In this document: piece after piece, positions 1 to 6,147 of the stretch
Layout of the letters: each line of letters starts with the position of its first letter
How positions within the stretch are numbered: position 1 is the first letter of the stretch
DNA from: Pseudomonadota bacterium
Lineage (GTDB): Bacteria > Pseudomonadota > Alphaproteobacteria > Azospirillales > Azospirillaceae
NCBI GenBank assembly: GCA_023413605.1
Contig: JAEZPL010000018.1
Coordinates: 1 to 9,687 of the forward strand
Length of the DNA: 9,687 bases
Reading direction: 5' to 3'
The notes under the pieces: generated by a model
What the model was told of the DNA's origin: nothing
Seen by the model: the letters and a program-made list of their open reading frames with translations, nothing else
Database searches by the model: none
Position numbers and translations under genes: made by a program

Positions 1-85
1 CGTGTAGTAGATACTTACTGCCCAACAAACAATCAGTTCGCCTAGCATTCAGGCTGGAACCTCCAACCGGGACGGAGCCAGCCCC

Positions 86-481
86 ATGGCCAAGGCCATA
101 CACATGATGATCCGGGTCCTCGACGAAGATCGGTCGCGGGACTTCTACGCCAAGGCCTTCGGCCTGGAATGCGCCGACCGCTATGCCTTCGACGGCTTCA
201 CGCTGGTCTATCTCCGCAACGCCGAAAATGATTTCGAAGTCGAGCTGACCATCAACCATGGCCGCACCGACGCCTACGCCCACGGCGACGGGTACGGGCA
301 TCTGGCGGTGTGCGTGGACGACCTGGACGGCGAGCACCGGCGCTTCACCGCTCTTGGCTACCATCCGAATCCGATCAAGGAGTTCATGCGGGACGGGGCG
401 CTGATGGCCCGCTTCTTTTTCGTCCAGGACCCCGACGGCTACAAGATCGAGGTCCTCCAGCGCCATGGCCGTTACCGCTGA
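86..481 (+). CDS. gloA: Lactoylglutathione lyase (glyoxalase I), VOC superfamily
   Basis: The 131-aa product is a single VOC-fold protein of the usual length for bacterial glyoxalase I. This enzyme isomerises the hemithioacetal of methylglyoxal and glutathione to S-lactoylglutathione in the cytoplasm. The four metal ligands of the family can be placed: His6 near the N-terminus, Glu53 in the EVELTINHG segment, His72 in GYGHLAV and Glu122 in DPDGYKIEV. His6 fixes the start at this ATG and excludes the Met codons at 7 and 8. A GGGACGGAG ribosome-binding site lies 8 bases upstream. The gene is first in an apparent operon, 34 bp ahead of the dehydrogenase small subunit, so it may clear reactive aldehydes formed by sugar oxidation (inference). 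The metal (Ni or Zn) cannot be told from sequence. Other VOC dioxygenases or resistance proteins are less likely given all four ligands. Confidence 0.9.
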   Translation: MAKAIHMMIRVLDEDRSRDFYAKAFGLECADRYAFDGFTLVYLRNAENDFEVELTINHGRTDAYAHGDGYGHLAVCVDDLDGEHRRFTALGYHPNPIKEFMRDGALMARFFFVQDPDGYKIEVLQRHGRYR

Positions 482-504
482 CCGGCGGCATTTCAACGAA
501 AAAT

Positions 505-511
505 GGGAGGA
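505..511 (+). promoter_or_regulatory. Strong Shine-Dalgarno that decides the start of the Tat small subunit
   Basis: GGGAGGA sits 4 bases before the ATG at 516. An in-frame ATG at 465 would overlap gloA by 17 bases, lacks a comparable site and would bury the Tat motif further from the N-terminus. The site therefore favours 516 as the true start. Confidence 0.75.
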
Positions 512-515
512 AGCG

Positions 516-1100
516 ATGAGTTCCACGACGAACCCGCCCGACCGTCAGGTCACCGTCCATAACGCCGCCATTCACCAAGCGGTGGGCCGGCGCGCCTTCC
601 TGGCCGGGTCCGCCACGGCCGCCGCGGCGGCGGTGATCCTGGTGTCGGGCGGTGCGATCATCTGCCCGCGCGAAGCCTGGGGATACGAAACCAAGGCGCT
701 GGCGCCGGACACCATGCGCTCGCTCGTCAAAATGGCCCGCGACATCTACCCGCACGACCGTCTGCCCGACCGTTTCTACGCCATCGCCATGAAGGTGCAG
801 GACGAGGCGGCCGCCGCCGATCCCAAGCTGAAGGACCTGTACGAGGCCGGCATGGCCAAGCTCGACAAGCTGGCCAAGGCCAAGCACATGGCCCCCTACA
901 CAGACATCGGCTGGGAGGCTGACCGGGTCCGGCTGCTGCACCAGATCGAAGCCGATCCCTTCTTCCAGAAGGTGCGCGGCGGGCTGGTGACCGGCCTCTA
1001 CAACAACAAGGAGCTGTGGCCCGTCTTCGGCTACGAGGGCGAAAGCGCGGCCAAGGGCGGCTACATCGACCGCGGCTTCAACGACCTTGAATGGCTCTGA
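516..1100 (+). CDS. Tat-exported small (gamma) subunit of a membrane-associated sugar/gluconate-type dehydrogenase (gluconate 2-dehydrogenase subunit 3 family)
   Basis: The 194-aa protein has a twin-arginine signal near its N-terminus: Gly24-Arg25-Arg26-Ala-Phe-Leu, then an Ala/Val-rich hydrophobic stretch at about 30-49 and a possible cleavage site after Ala54-Trp-Gly56. The mature part is alpha-helical and charged, and ends in the aromatic Trp/Tyr/Phe/Gly-rich tail seen in this family (GYIDRGFNDLEWL). In characterised FAD-dependent glucose, gluconate and sorbitol dehydrogenases the gamma subunit is non-catalytic; it chaperones the flavoprotein and takes it across the membrane by Tat. The large GMC subunit follows after 27 bp and has no signal peptide, which fits this hitch-hiker model. 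The first gene of the operon, gloA, ends 34 bp upstream. Cys50 is not in a good lipobox, so I do not call a lipoprotein. Family assignment is by overall pattern and context. Confidence 0.82.
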   Translation: MSSTTNPPDRQVTVHNAAIHQAVGRRAFLAGSATAAAAAVILVSGGAIICPREAWGYETKALAPDTMRSLVKMARDIYPHDRLPDRFYAIAMKVQDEAAAADPKLKDLYEAGMAKLDKLAKAKHMAPYTDIGWEADRVRLLHQIEADPFFQKVRGGLVTGLYNNKELWPVFGYEGESAAKGGYIDRGFNDLEWL

Positions 1101-1127
1101 CCAGGACCCCCGGGGAGGATATCGACC

Positions 1128-2699
1128 ATGGCAGCGAAATTCGACCTGAACGACGACAGCGTCGTCGTCATCGTGGGGTCCGGGGCCGGCGGCGGCACGC
1201 TGGGCACCCAACTGGCGCTGAAGGGCATCAAGACGGTGATCCTTGAGGCCGGCGCCCGCCACGAGATGGAGGATTTCCAGAACGACGAGTGGGCCAGCTT
1301 CACGCAGATCTCCTGGCTCGACCCGCGCACCACGTCGGGGAACTGGCGCGTCGCCAAGGACTTTCCCAACCTGCCGGCCTGGATCGTCAAGGCGGTCGGC
1401 GGCTCCACCATCCACTGGGCGGGGGCGTCGCTGCGCTTCCAGCCGCACGAGTTCAAGACGCGCACGACCTACGGCGACATCCCCGGCGCCAACTTGCTGG
1501 ACTGGCCGATCACGCTGGAGGAACTGGCGCCCTGGTACGCCAAGGCGGAAGACCGCATGGGCGTCACCCGCACCAACGGCATCCCCGGCCTGCCCGGCAA
1601 CAACAACTTCAAGGTGCTGAAGGCCGGCGCCGACAAGATGGGCTACAAGGAATGCCACACCGGCCGGATGGCCATCAACTCGCAGCCGCGCGACGACCGC
1701 GGAGCCTGCCAGCAGATCGGCTTCTGTTTCCAAGGGTGCAAGTCGGGCGCGAAGTGGTCCACCCTGATCGCCGAGATCCCAAAGGGCGAAGCGACCGGCA
1801 AGCTGGAGGTCCGCCCCAACGCGCAGGTGCTGAAGATCGAACATGACGCGAAGGGCAAGGTCACCGGCGTGCTGTACGCCGACAAGGACGGCACCGTCCA
1901 GCGCCAGAAGGCGCGCATCGTCGCGGTGGCCGGCAACTCCATCGAAAGCCCGCGGCTGCTGCTGAACTCCGCGTCCAGCCTGTTCCCGGACGGGCTCGCC
2001 AACTCCTCAGGCCAAGTCGGCAAGAACTACATGCGGCACATGACCGGGTCGGTCTACGGCGTTTTCGAAAAGCCCGTCCACATGTTCCGCGGCACGACCA
2101 TGGCCGGCGTCGTCACCGACGAGTCGAGGCACGACCCCAACCGCGGTTTCGTCGGCGGGTACGAGATGGAAACGCTGTCGCTGGGGCTGCCCTTCATGGC
2201 CGCCTTCCTCGACCCGGGATCCTGGGGGCGGGAATTCACCTCCGCGCTCGACGGCTACGACCGGATGGCCGGCATGTGGCTGGTGGGCGAGGACATGCCG
2301 CAGGAAAGCAACCGCGTCACCCTGCATCCGGACATGAAGGACAAGTACGGGATGCCCATCCCGAACGTGCATTTCGACGACCACCCGAACGACATCGCCA
2401 TGCGCGACCACGCCCACCGGCAGGGCATGGCGCTGTATGAATCGGTGGGTGCCATCCGCACCTTCCCCACGCCGCCCTACCCGTCCACCCACAACCTGGG
2501 CACCAACCGGATGAGCGAGAAGCCGCGCGACGGCGTGGTCAACAAGTGGGGACAGGCGCACGACATCCCGAACCTGTTCGTGTCCGACGGATCGCAGTTC
2601 ACCACCGGCGCGTCCGAGAACCCCACCCTGACCATCGTCGCTCTGGCCCTGCGCCAGTCCGATTACATCGCCGACCAGATGGCCAAGAACGCGATCTGA
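1128..2699 (+). CDS. GMC-family FAD-dependent dehydrogenase, catalytic (alpha) subunit of a periplasmic sugar/polyol dehydrogenase
   Basis: The 523-aa flavoprotein has an N-terminal Rossmann dinucleotide motif (Gly17-Ser-Gly19-Ala-Gly21-Gly22) with the acidic residue Glu40 ending strand 2. GGSTIHWAG follows at about residue 90, and the C-terminal GMC domain spans about 380-515. The expected catalytic pair is His455 (in STHNLGT) and Asn498 (in ENPTLT). Cys194, Cys200 and Cys204 form a C-x5-C-x3-C cluster that aligns with the cysteines of FAD-glucose dehydrogenases that hold a 3Fe-4S cluster for electron relay. The enzyme should oxidise an alcohol or aldose hydroxyl and pass electrons to a cytochrome or quinone. 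There is no signal peptide, consistent with export alongside the Tat subunit encoded 27 bp upstream. GGGGAGGA at 1112-1119 supports the start. No cytochrome subunit gene follows: the operon ends at a hairpin 11 bp downstream. The substrate cannot be deduced. Confidence 0.88.
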   Translation: MAAKFDLNDDSVVVIVGSGAGGGTLGTQLALKGIKTVILEAGARHEMEDFQNDEWASFTQISWLDPRTTSGNWRVAKDFPNLPAWIVKAVGGSTIHWAGASLRFQPHEFKTRTTYGDIPGANLLDWPITLEELAPWYAKAEDRMGVTRTNGIPGLPGNNNFKVLKAGADKMGYKECHTGRMAINSQPRDDRGACQQIGFCFQGCKSGAKWSTLIAEIPKGEATGKLEVRPNAQVLKIEHDAKGKVTGVLYADKDGTVQRQKARIVAVAGNSIESPRLLLNSASSLFPDGLANSSGQVGKNYMRHMTGSVYGVFEKPVHMFRGTTMAGVVTDESRHDPNRGFVGGYEMETLSLGLPFMAAFLDPGSWGREFTSALDGYDRMAGMWLVGEDMPQESNRVTLHPDMKDKYGMPIPNVHFDDHPNDIAMRDHAHRQGMALYESVGAIRTFPTPPYPSTHNLGTNRMSEKPRDGVVNKWGQAHDIPNLFVSDGSQFTTGASENPTLTIVALALRQSDYIADQMAKNAI

Positions 2700-2710
2700 C
2701 GGCCCGATAA

Positions 2711-2733
2711 CCCTCTCCCCTCCGGGGAGAGGG
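2711..2733. terminator. Perfect 10-bp hairpin between convergent genes, likely bidirectional terminator
   Basis: CCCTCTCCCC (2711-2720) and GGGGAGAGGG (2724-2733) are perfectly complementary around a 3-base loop, TCC. The hairpin lies 11 bp after the stop of the GMC gene and 8 bp after the stop of the convergent ribbon-helix-helix gene. Neither side has a clear T-run: the plus strand continues ATCGATG and the minus strand TTATCGGG. Termination efficiency is therefore uncertain. G/C-rich CCCTC...GAGGG hairpins of this kind recur between genes in many alphaproteobacteria, so it may also be a copy of an extragenic palindromic repeat. Confidence 0.6.
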
Positions 2734-2741
2734 ATCGATGC

Positions 2742-3125
2742 TCACGCCACCTCGCATTCCCGTGCGAGAGTCGGCACGGATGCGTCCTGCACGACCGACG
2801 CCGCGACGGTCGAAAAATCGGTCTGCGCCTCGCGCTCCAACTCCTCGATGCAGGGGCGGCGGCCCTTGATGTTGCGCGCATAAGTCAGGCAGGCGCAGCG
2901 CAGAAGTCCGGCGAAATTTCGCCGCTCCACCCCCCGCGCCAAGACTTCGTCATGCAGTTTGGACAGAAAACGGCCAAGCGAAACGCCCTGCATGTCCGCA
3001 ATTTCTTCGAGCGTATCCCAGAAGGCGGCTTCCAGACAGACGCTGGTCGAATGTCCGCTGAGGCGGACACGTCGCGTCACCATGCGGAAGCGCGTCGGAT
3101 CCTGGCCGGCGAAGATCTGGCACAT
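2742..3125 (-). CDS. Ribbon-helix-helix domain protein (RHH_4-like), putative DNA-binding regulator
   Basis: The 127-aa protein opens with MCQIFAGQDP, a start typical of a small alphaproteobacterial family with a ribbon-helix-helix fold. A basic beta strand at about 17-32 (RRVRLSGHSTSV) is followed by a helix at 33-46 and a second helix at about 49-63 (SLGRFLSKLHDEVL). RHH proteins bind DNA as dimers through the strand. Residues 70-82 are Leu/Cys rich, and the tail from about 88 is acidic and probably unstructured. An in-frame upstream ATG at 3174-3176 would add 17 residues, but the conserved MCQIF start and a GGGAGGA site 9 bases before it favour 3125. The gene converges on the dehydrogenase operon and diverges from the glycan locus. 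Possible targets are its own promoter or the divergent gene. No partner toxin is visible, so an antitoxin role is not supported. Confidence 0.8.
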   Translation of the reverse strand: MCQIFAGQDPTRFRMVTRRVRLSGHSTSVCLEAAFWDTLEEIADMQGVSLGRFLSKLHDEVLARGVERRNFAGLLRCACLTYARNIKGRRPCIEELEREAQTDFSTVAASVVQDASVPTLARECEVA

Positions 3126-3134
3126 CCCCTTTGT

Positions 3135-3141
3135 TCCTCCC
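3135..3141 (-). promoter_or_regulatory. Shine-Dalgarno of the ribbon-helix-helix gene
   Basis: Read on the minus strand, GGGAGGA lies 9 bases before the ATG at 3125, with a further AAAGGGG directly against the start codon. This supports MCQIF as the N-terminus rather than the upstream ATG at 3176. Confidence 0.6.
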
Positions 3142-3164
3142 GCGTCTGTCCCGACATTTGATAC

Positions 3165-3175
3165 TGCATTATGCA
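3165..3175. repeat. Short palindrome TGCAT-T-ATGCA upstream of the RHH gene
   Basis: An 11-base inverted repeat with a single central base, 40 bp upstream of the RHH start codon, in the position expected for an autoregulatory operator. It contains the GCAT tetramer that recurs in the palindrome at 3466-3477. Operator function is inference. Confidence 0.3.
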
Positions 3176-3225
3176 CTTACATTCCGCTCAGCGCACCACA
3201 TTCCAAGGGGGACCGGCCGCAAGGG

Positions 3226-3254
3226 TTGACGGCAGCCGCTTGAGAAGAAATAAA
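3226..3254 (+). promoter_or_regulatory. Candidate sigma70-type promoter for the glycosyltransferase-mutase gene
   Basis: TTGACG (3226-3231, 5 of 6 matches to the -35 consensus) is separated by 17 bp from AATAAA (3249-3254, 4 of 6 matches to the -10). It sits where the sequence turns AT-rich and points toward the gene at 3521. It would give a leader of about 260 nt. The match is moderate and alphaproteobacterial promoters are poorly conserved, so this is only a candidate. Confidence 0.3.
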
Positions 3255-3465
3255 GACATGATTCCAGCTTTGAAAATCAGAGCGAATCTCTGCGCCCATT
3301 TCCCGTGGACCAACGAAGTATGTGGCTACCACGGCGCACCAACGCAAAAGTATTAGCTGTGAAAAATCGGGGAACACACCCCCAGGATTAGCCCCGTCAC
3401 GGAACCGGCCACCATCCTTCCCGTTGTAAGCTTCCGGTTTTTAAGCCACCCCGATGCTGGCGATA

Positions 3466-3477
3466 AATGCTTGCATT
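3466..3477. repeat. Inverted repeat AATGC-TT-GCATT upstream of the glycosyltransferase-mutase gene
   Basis: Two 5-base arms around 2 bases, 43 bp before the start codon at 3521. It could be an operator for a dimeric regulator. A perfect 10-base palindrome, GCGACGTCGC, follows at 3490-3499. Function is not shown by sequence. Confidence 0.25.
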
Positions 3478-3520
3478 CCCAACGAATCCGCGACGTCGCC
3501 ACTGACGAGAGGAAGACCTT

Positions 3521-6001
3521 ATGAGCTGGGCCGGCCAATTTCAGTTTGCCATCGGCAAGAATCGAAAAAAAACCAGCCAAAATACAGATCTTTCGAAATC
3601 GACCAGACCCCGCGAATCCTCATCGACCATTCTCTGCTTCTCGCATCTTCGCTGGAGTTTCGTCTACCAGCGCCCACAACATCTTATGTCCCGCTTTGCA
3701 CAGGACCACCGGGTTCTCTTCCTGGAGGAGCCGATCCGCAACGACACGCCGGAACCCTGGCTCGATGTCCGCGAGGAGGAAGGCGTCCACATCCTCGTCC
3801 CCCGGCTTCCCGCCACGCTGAGCGCCGCCGAGGCCGAGACCGCCCAGCGCATCCTGCTCGACCAGCATCTGGCGGCCGAAGGTATTTCGAACCCGATCCT
3901 CTGGTACTACACGCCCATGAGCCTGGGCTTCTCCGGCCATCTGCGCGGCGCGCTGGTGGTCTATGACTGCATGGACGAGCTGTCGGCCTTCCACGGCGCG
4001 CCGCCGGAACTGGTGGAGCGGGAACGCCAGTTGCTGAAGCGCGCCGATCTCGTCTTCACCGGCGGCGTCAGCCTGTACGAGGCCAAGCGCGGCCTGCACC
4101 CGAACGTGCACGCCTTCCCCAGCAGCGTCGACGTGGCACACTTCGCCGAAGCGCGCACCATCGCCGAACAGCCGGAGGATCAGGCCAGAATCGCCGGCCC
4201 ACGGCTGGGTTTCTATGGCGTGATCGACGAGCGGCTGGACGTGGACCTGCTGGACGCCGCCGCCACGGCGCGGCCGGATTGGCAGTTCGTGCTGGTCGGC
4301 CCGGTGGTGAAGATCGACCCCGCCCGCCTGCCCCGCCGCCCGAACATCCATTACCTGGGCCCGAAGGTGTACGACGACCTGCCGCATTATCTGGCGGGCT
4401 GGGACGTCGCCCTGATGCCCTTCGCGCGCAACGAGTCCACCCGCTTCATCAGCCCGACCAAGACACCGGAATATCTGGCCGCCGGTCGGCCGGTCGTCTC
4501 CACCTCCATCACCGACGTGGTGCGGACCTACGGCGACACCGGGATCGTGCGCATCGCCGACACCCCGGACGCCTTCGTCGCGGCCATCGAGGCGGCGCTG
4601 AAGGACACCGCGGAACCCGACCGCCTGCGGGCGACGGCGGACCTCGTGCTGCGCGACATGTCCTGGGACAAGACGCAGGGGCGCATGCGGGAGCTGATCG
4701 ACCGGACGCGTGCCCGTGCCCGCGCCGCAACGGCCCCCATCCATCTCGTCGCGTCGGACACGTCGGCCAAGGCCCGGCACAGCAACGGCCGCGCGGTCGG
4801 GCGGCGGTCGGGCTTCGACTATCTGATCGTCGGGGCGGGCTTCGCCGGCAGCGTGCTGGCCGAACGGCTCGCCGCCGGGCTCGACAAGCGCGTGCTGCTG
4901 ATCGACCGGCGTCCGCACATCGGCGGGAACGCCTACGACCATTACGATGACGCGGGCGTGCTGATCCACCGCTACGGCCCGCACATCTTCCACACCAATT
5001 CCGATCAGGTGGTCGAGTACCTGTCGCGCTTCACCAAGTGGCGCCCCTACGAGCACCGGGTGCTGGCGCGGGTGGACGACCAGCTCGTCCCCATCCCGAT
5101 CAACCTGACCACCATCAACCGGCTCTACGGCCTGAACCTGACCTCCGATCAGGTCGAGGATTTCTTGGCCTCCCGTGCGGAGCCGGTGGCGGAGATCCGC
5201 ACCTCCGAAGACGTGGTGATCAGCCGCGTCGGGCGGGAATTGTACGAAAAGTTCTTCCGCGGCTACACCCGCAAGCAGTGGGGGCTGGACCCGTCCGACC
5301 TCGACAAGTCGGTGACCTCCCGCGTGCCGACGCGGACCAACGCCGACGACCGCTATTTCGGCGACAGCTTCCAGGCGATGCCGCTGCACGGCTACACGCG
5401 GATGTTCGAAAACATGCTCGACCACCCGAACATCAAGGTCATGCTGAACACGGACTTCGACGACGTCCGCAACGAGATCCAGTACGACCGCATCGTCTAC
5501 ACCGGCCCGATCGACGAGTTCTTCGGCCACCGCTTCGGCAAGCTGCCCTATCGCTCGCTGAAGTTCCGGCACGAGACCCTGGACCAGGAGAATGTCCAGC
5601 CCGTCGCCGTGGTGAACGAGCCGTCGGAATCCGTGCCCTACACCCGCGTCACCGAATACAAGCACCTGACCGGGCAGCGGCACCCGAAGACCAGCATCAC
5701 CTACGAATATCCGGCGGCGCAGGGCGATCCCTACTACCCGATCCCACGCCCGGAAAACCAGGAACTGTTCCGCAAGTACCAGACGCTGGCCGACGAGACG
5801 CCGAACGTCACCTTCCTCGGCCGGCTGGGAACCTACCGCTACTACAACATGGACCAGGTGGTGGCCCAGGCCCTGTCGGTCTACGCCCGCATCGCCAAGG
5901 AGGAGCAGCGCGTCCACGGCCTCACCGCCGCCGCGCGCGAACTCCGCGCCCTCGGGGTGGAGGCCAAGGCCCGCGAAAGGGCCGCCGGGCTGGGTGACTG
6001 A
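3521..6001 (+). CDS. glf: Fusion protein: GT-B glycosyltransferase joined to UDP-galactopyranose mutase
   Basis: This single open frame encodes 826 aa. Residues 1-35 are a basic, low-complexity leader. Residues about 36-394 are a GT-B glycosyltransferase, with SHLRWSFVYQRPQHLMSRFA at 41-60 and a donor-site region SPTKTPEYLAAGRPVV from 311. Residues 395-430 form an Arg/Ala-rich linker. From 432 to about 800 the protein is a flavin-dependent UDP-galactopyranose mutase: Gly438-x-Gly440-x-x-Gly443, then YGPHIFHT, the RKQWG motif with Trp587, Arg601/Arg605 in RVPTR, and the C-terminal GRLGTYRYYNMDQ with Arg768. The mutase interconverts UDP-galactopyranose and UDP-galactofuranose in the cytoplasm. 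The N-terminal half may use the product directly (inference). A normal mutase is about 370-400 aa, so this is a true fusion and not a short gene pair: there is no internal stop or ribosome-binding site at the junction. GAGAGGA at 3507-3513 supports the start. A terminator-like hairpin follows. Confidence 0.9.
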   Translation: MSWAGQFQFAIGKNRKKTSQNTDLSKSTRPRESSSTILCFSHLRWSFVYQRPQHLMSRFAQDHRVLFLEEPIRNDTPEPWLDVREEEGVHILVPRLPATLSAAEAETAQRILLDQHLAAEGISNPILWYYTPMSLGFSGHLRGALVVYDCMDELSAFHGAPPELVERERQLLKRADLVFTGGVSLYEAKRGLHPNVHAFPSSVDVAHFAEARTIAEQPEDQARIAGPRLGFYGVIDERLDVDLLDAAATARPDWQFVLVGPVVKIDPARLPRRPNIHYLGPKVYDDLPHYLAGWDVALMPFARNESTRFISPTKTPEYLAAGRPVVSTSITDVVRTYGDTGIVRIADTPDAFVAAIEAALKDTAEPDRLRATADLVLRDMSWDKTQGRMRELIDRTRARARAATAPIHLVASDTSAKARHSNGRAVGRRSGFDYLIVGAGFAGSVLAERLAAGLDKRVLLIDRRPHIGGNAYDHYDDAGVLIHRYGPHIFHTNSDQVVEYLSRFTKWRPYEHRVLARVDDQLVPIPINLTTINRLYGLNLTSDQVEDFLASRAEPVAEIRTSEDVVISRVGRELYEKFFRGYTRKQWGLDPSDLDKSVTSRVPTRTNADDRYFGDSFQAMPLHGYTRMFENMLDHPNIKVMLNTDFDDVRNEIQYDRIVYTGPIDEFFGHRFGKLPYRSLKFRHETLDQENVQPVAVVNEPSESVPYTRVTEYKHLTGQRHPKTSITYEYPAAQGDPYYPIPRPENQELFRKYQTLADETPNVTFLGRLGTYRYYNMDQVVAQALSVYARIAKEEQRVHGLTAAARELRALGVEAKARERAAGLGD

Positions 6002-6027
6002 CCGCTAAGACTTTTTTGAGCCTTCCG

Positions 6028-6062
6028 CCGGGGCGGTTGACCACTGCCCCGGCTCTCCTTTT
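6028..6062 (+). terminator. Probable Rho-independent terminator after the glycosyltransferase-mutase gene
   Basis: CCGGGGC (6028-6034) pairs with GCCCCGG (6046-6052) around an 11-base loop, followed by CTCTCCTTTT. An outer pairing of GAGCC (6018-6022) with GGCTC (6051-6055) is an alternative. It begins 26 bp after the fusion stop codon. The T-run is short and interrupted, so partial read-through into the hydrolase gene is possible. Confidence 0.55.
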
Positions 6063-6075
6063 CAACCCTGATGTC

Positions 6076-6128
6076 GAACGGCCGGCGCCTATCCCGCAGC
6101 CTGCACCGCGGTATGCGCCGGCCCGTTC
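6076..6128 (+). promoter_or_regulatory. Long leader hairpin directly upstream of the hydrolase ribosome-binding site
   Basis: GGCCGGCGC (6080-6088) pairs perfectly with GCGCCGGCC (6115-6123). GAAC (6076-6079) then pairs with GTTC (6125-6128) if base 6124 is bulged, giving 13 pairs around a 26-base loop. CCGC (6094-6097) and GCGG (6108-6111) can pair inside the loop. The structure ends 3 bases before the Shine-Dalgarno GGAAGGG at 6132-6138. It matches no riboswitch class I recognise. There is no T-run after it, so it is not a terminator on this strand. Confidence 0.5.
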
Positions 6129-6139
6129 CCTGGAAGGGC
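6121..6139 (+). promoter_or_regulatory. Hydrolase Shine-Dalgarno with possible masking hairpin
   Basis: The ribosome-binding site GGAAGGG (6132-6138) lies 9 bases before the ATG at 6148 and decides that start. The bases just upstream, GCCC (6121-6124) and TTCC (6126-6129), are complementary to GGAA (6132-6135) and GGGC (6136-6139). The site can therefore fold into a short hairpin with one bulge. That fold cannot coexist with the long hairpin, which uses 6115-6128. Confidence 0.4.
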
Positions 6140-6147
6140 AAGAAACC

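Larger units (their letters stand above)
3126..3520. other. Divergent intergenic region (395 bp) with AT-rich core and palindromes
   Basis: I see no convincing gene here. Base composition drops sharply: 3241-3300 is about 40% GC by hand count, against roughly two thirds in the flanking genes. It should contain promoters for both the minus-strand RHH gene and the plus-strand glycosyltransferase-mutase gene. Visible elements are TGCATTATGCA (3165-3175), the sigma70-like pair at 3226-3254, GTGG-CTA-CCAC (3322-3332), GGGG-AACACA-CCCC (3369-3382), AATGC-TT-GCATT (3466-3477) and the perfect palindrome GCGACGTCGC (3490-3499). The start at 3521 is preceded by GAGAGGA (3507-3513). Confidence 0.6.

Noticed and set aside
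384..1844. 486-aa open frame on the minus strand
   Set aside because: It lies antisense to three well-supported genes and reads as low-complexity Gly/Arg/Val/Asp. Such frames arise from the strong G/C third-position bias of the plus-strand genes.
2751..2768. CTCGCA-TTCCCG-TGCGAG hairpin as a second terminator
   Set aside because: It lies inside the 3' coding end of the ribbon-helix-helix gene, has no T-run and is explained by codons; the perfect hairpin at 2711-2733 is better placed.
2742..3125. Ribbon-helix-helix gene as the antitoxin of a toxin-antitoxin pair
   Set aside because: No small toxin-like gene lies next to it, and its neighbours are the dehydrogenase operon and the glycan locus.
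3458..3474. TGGC...TTGC resembling a sigma54 promoter
   Set aside because: The GG and GC elements are two bases further apart than the strict -24/-12 spacing allows.
3620..5917. 765-aa open frame on the minus strand
   Set aside because: It is antisense to the glycosyltransferase-mutase fusion, which has clear motifs throughout. The antisense product shows no recognisable domain and a biased composition.
6016..6147. TTG-initiated N-terminal extension of the hydrolase
   Set aside because: It would pass through the terminator-like hairpin and the leader hairpin and encode a Pro-rich tail. The ATG at 6148 has a good ribosome-binding site and fits the family start.
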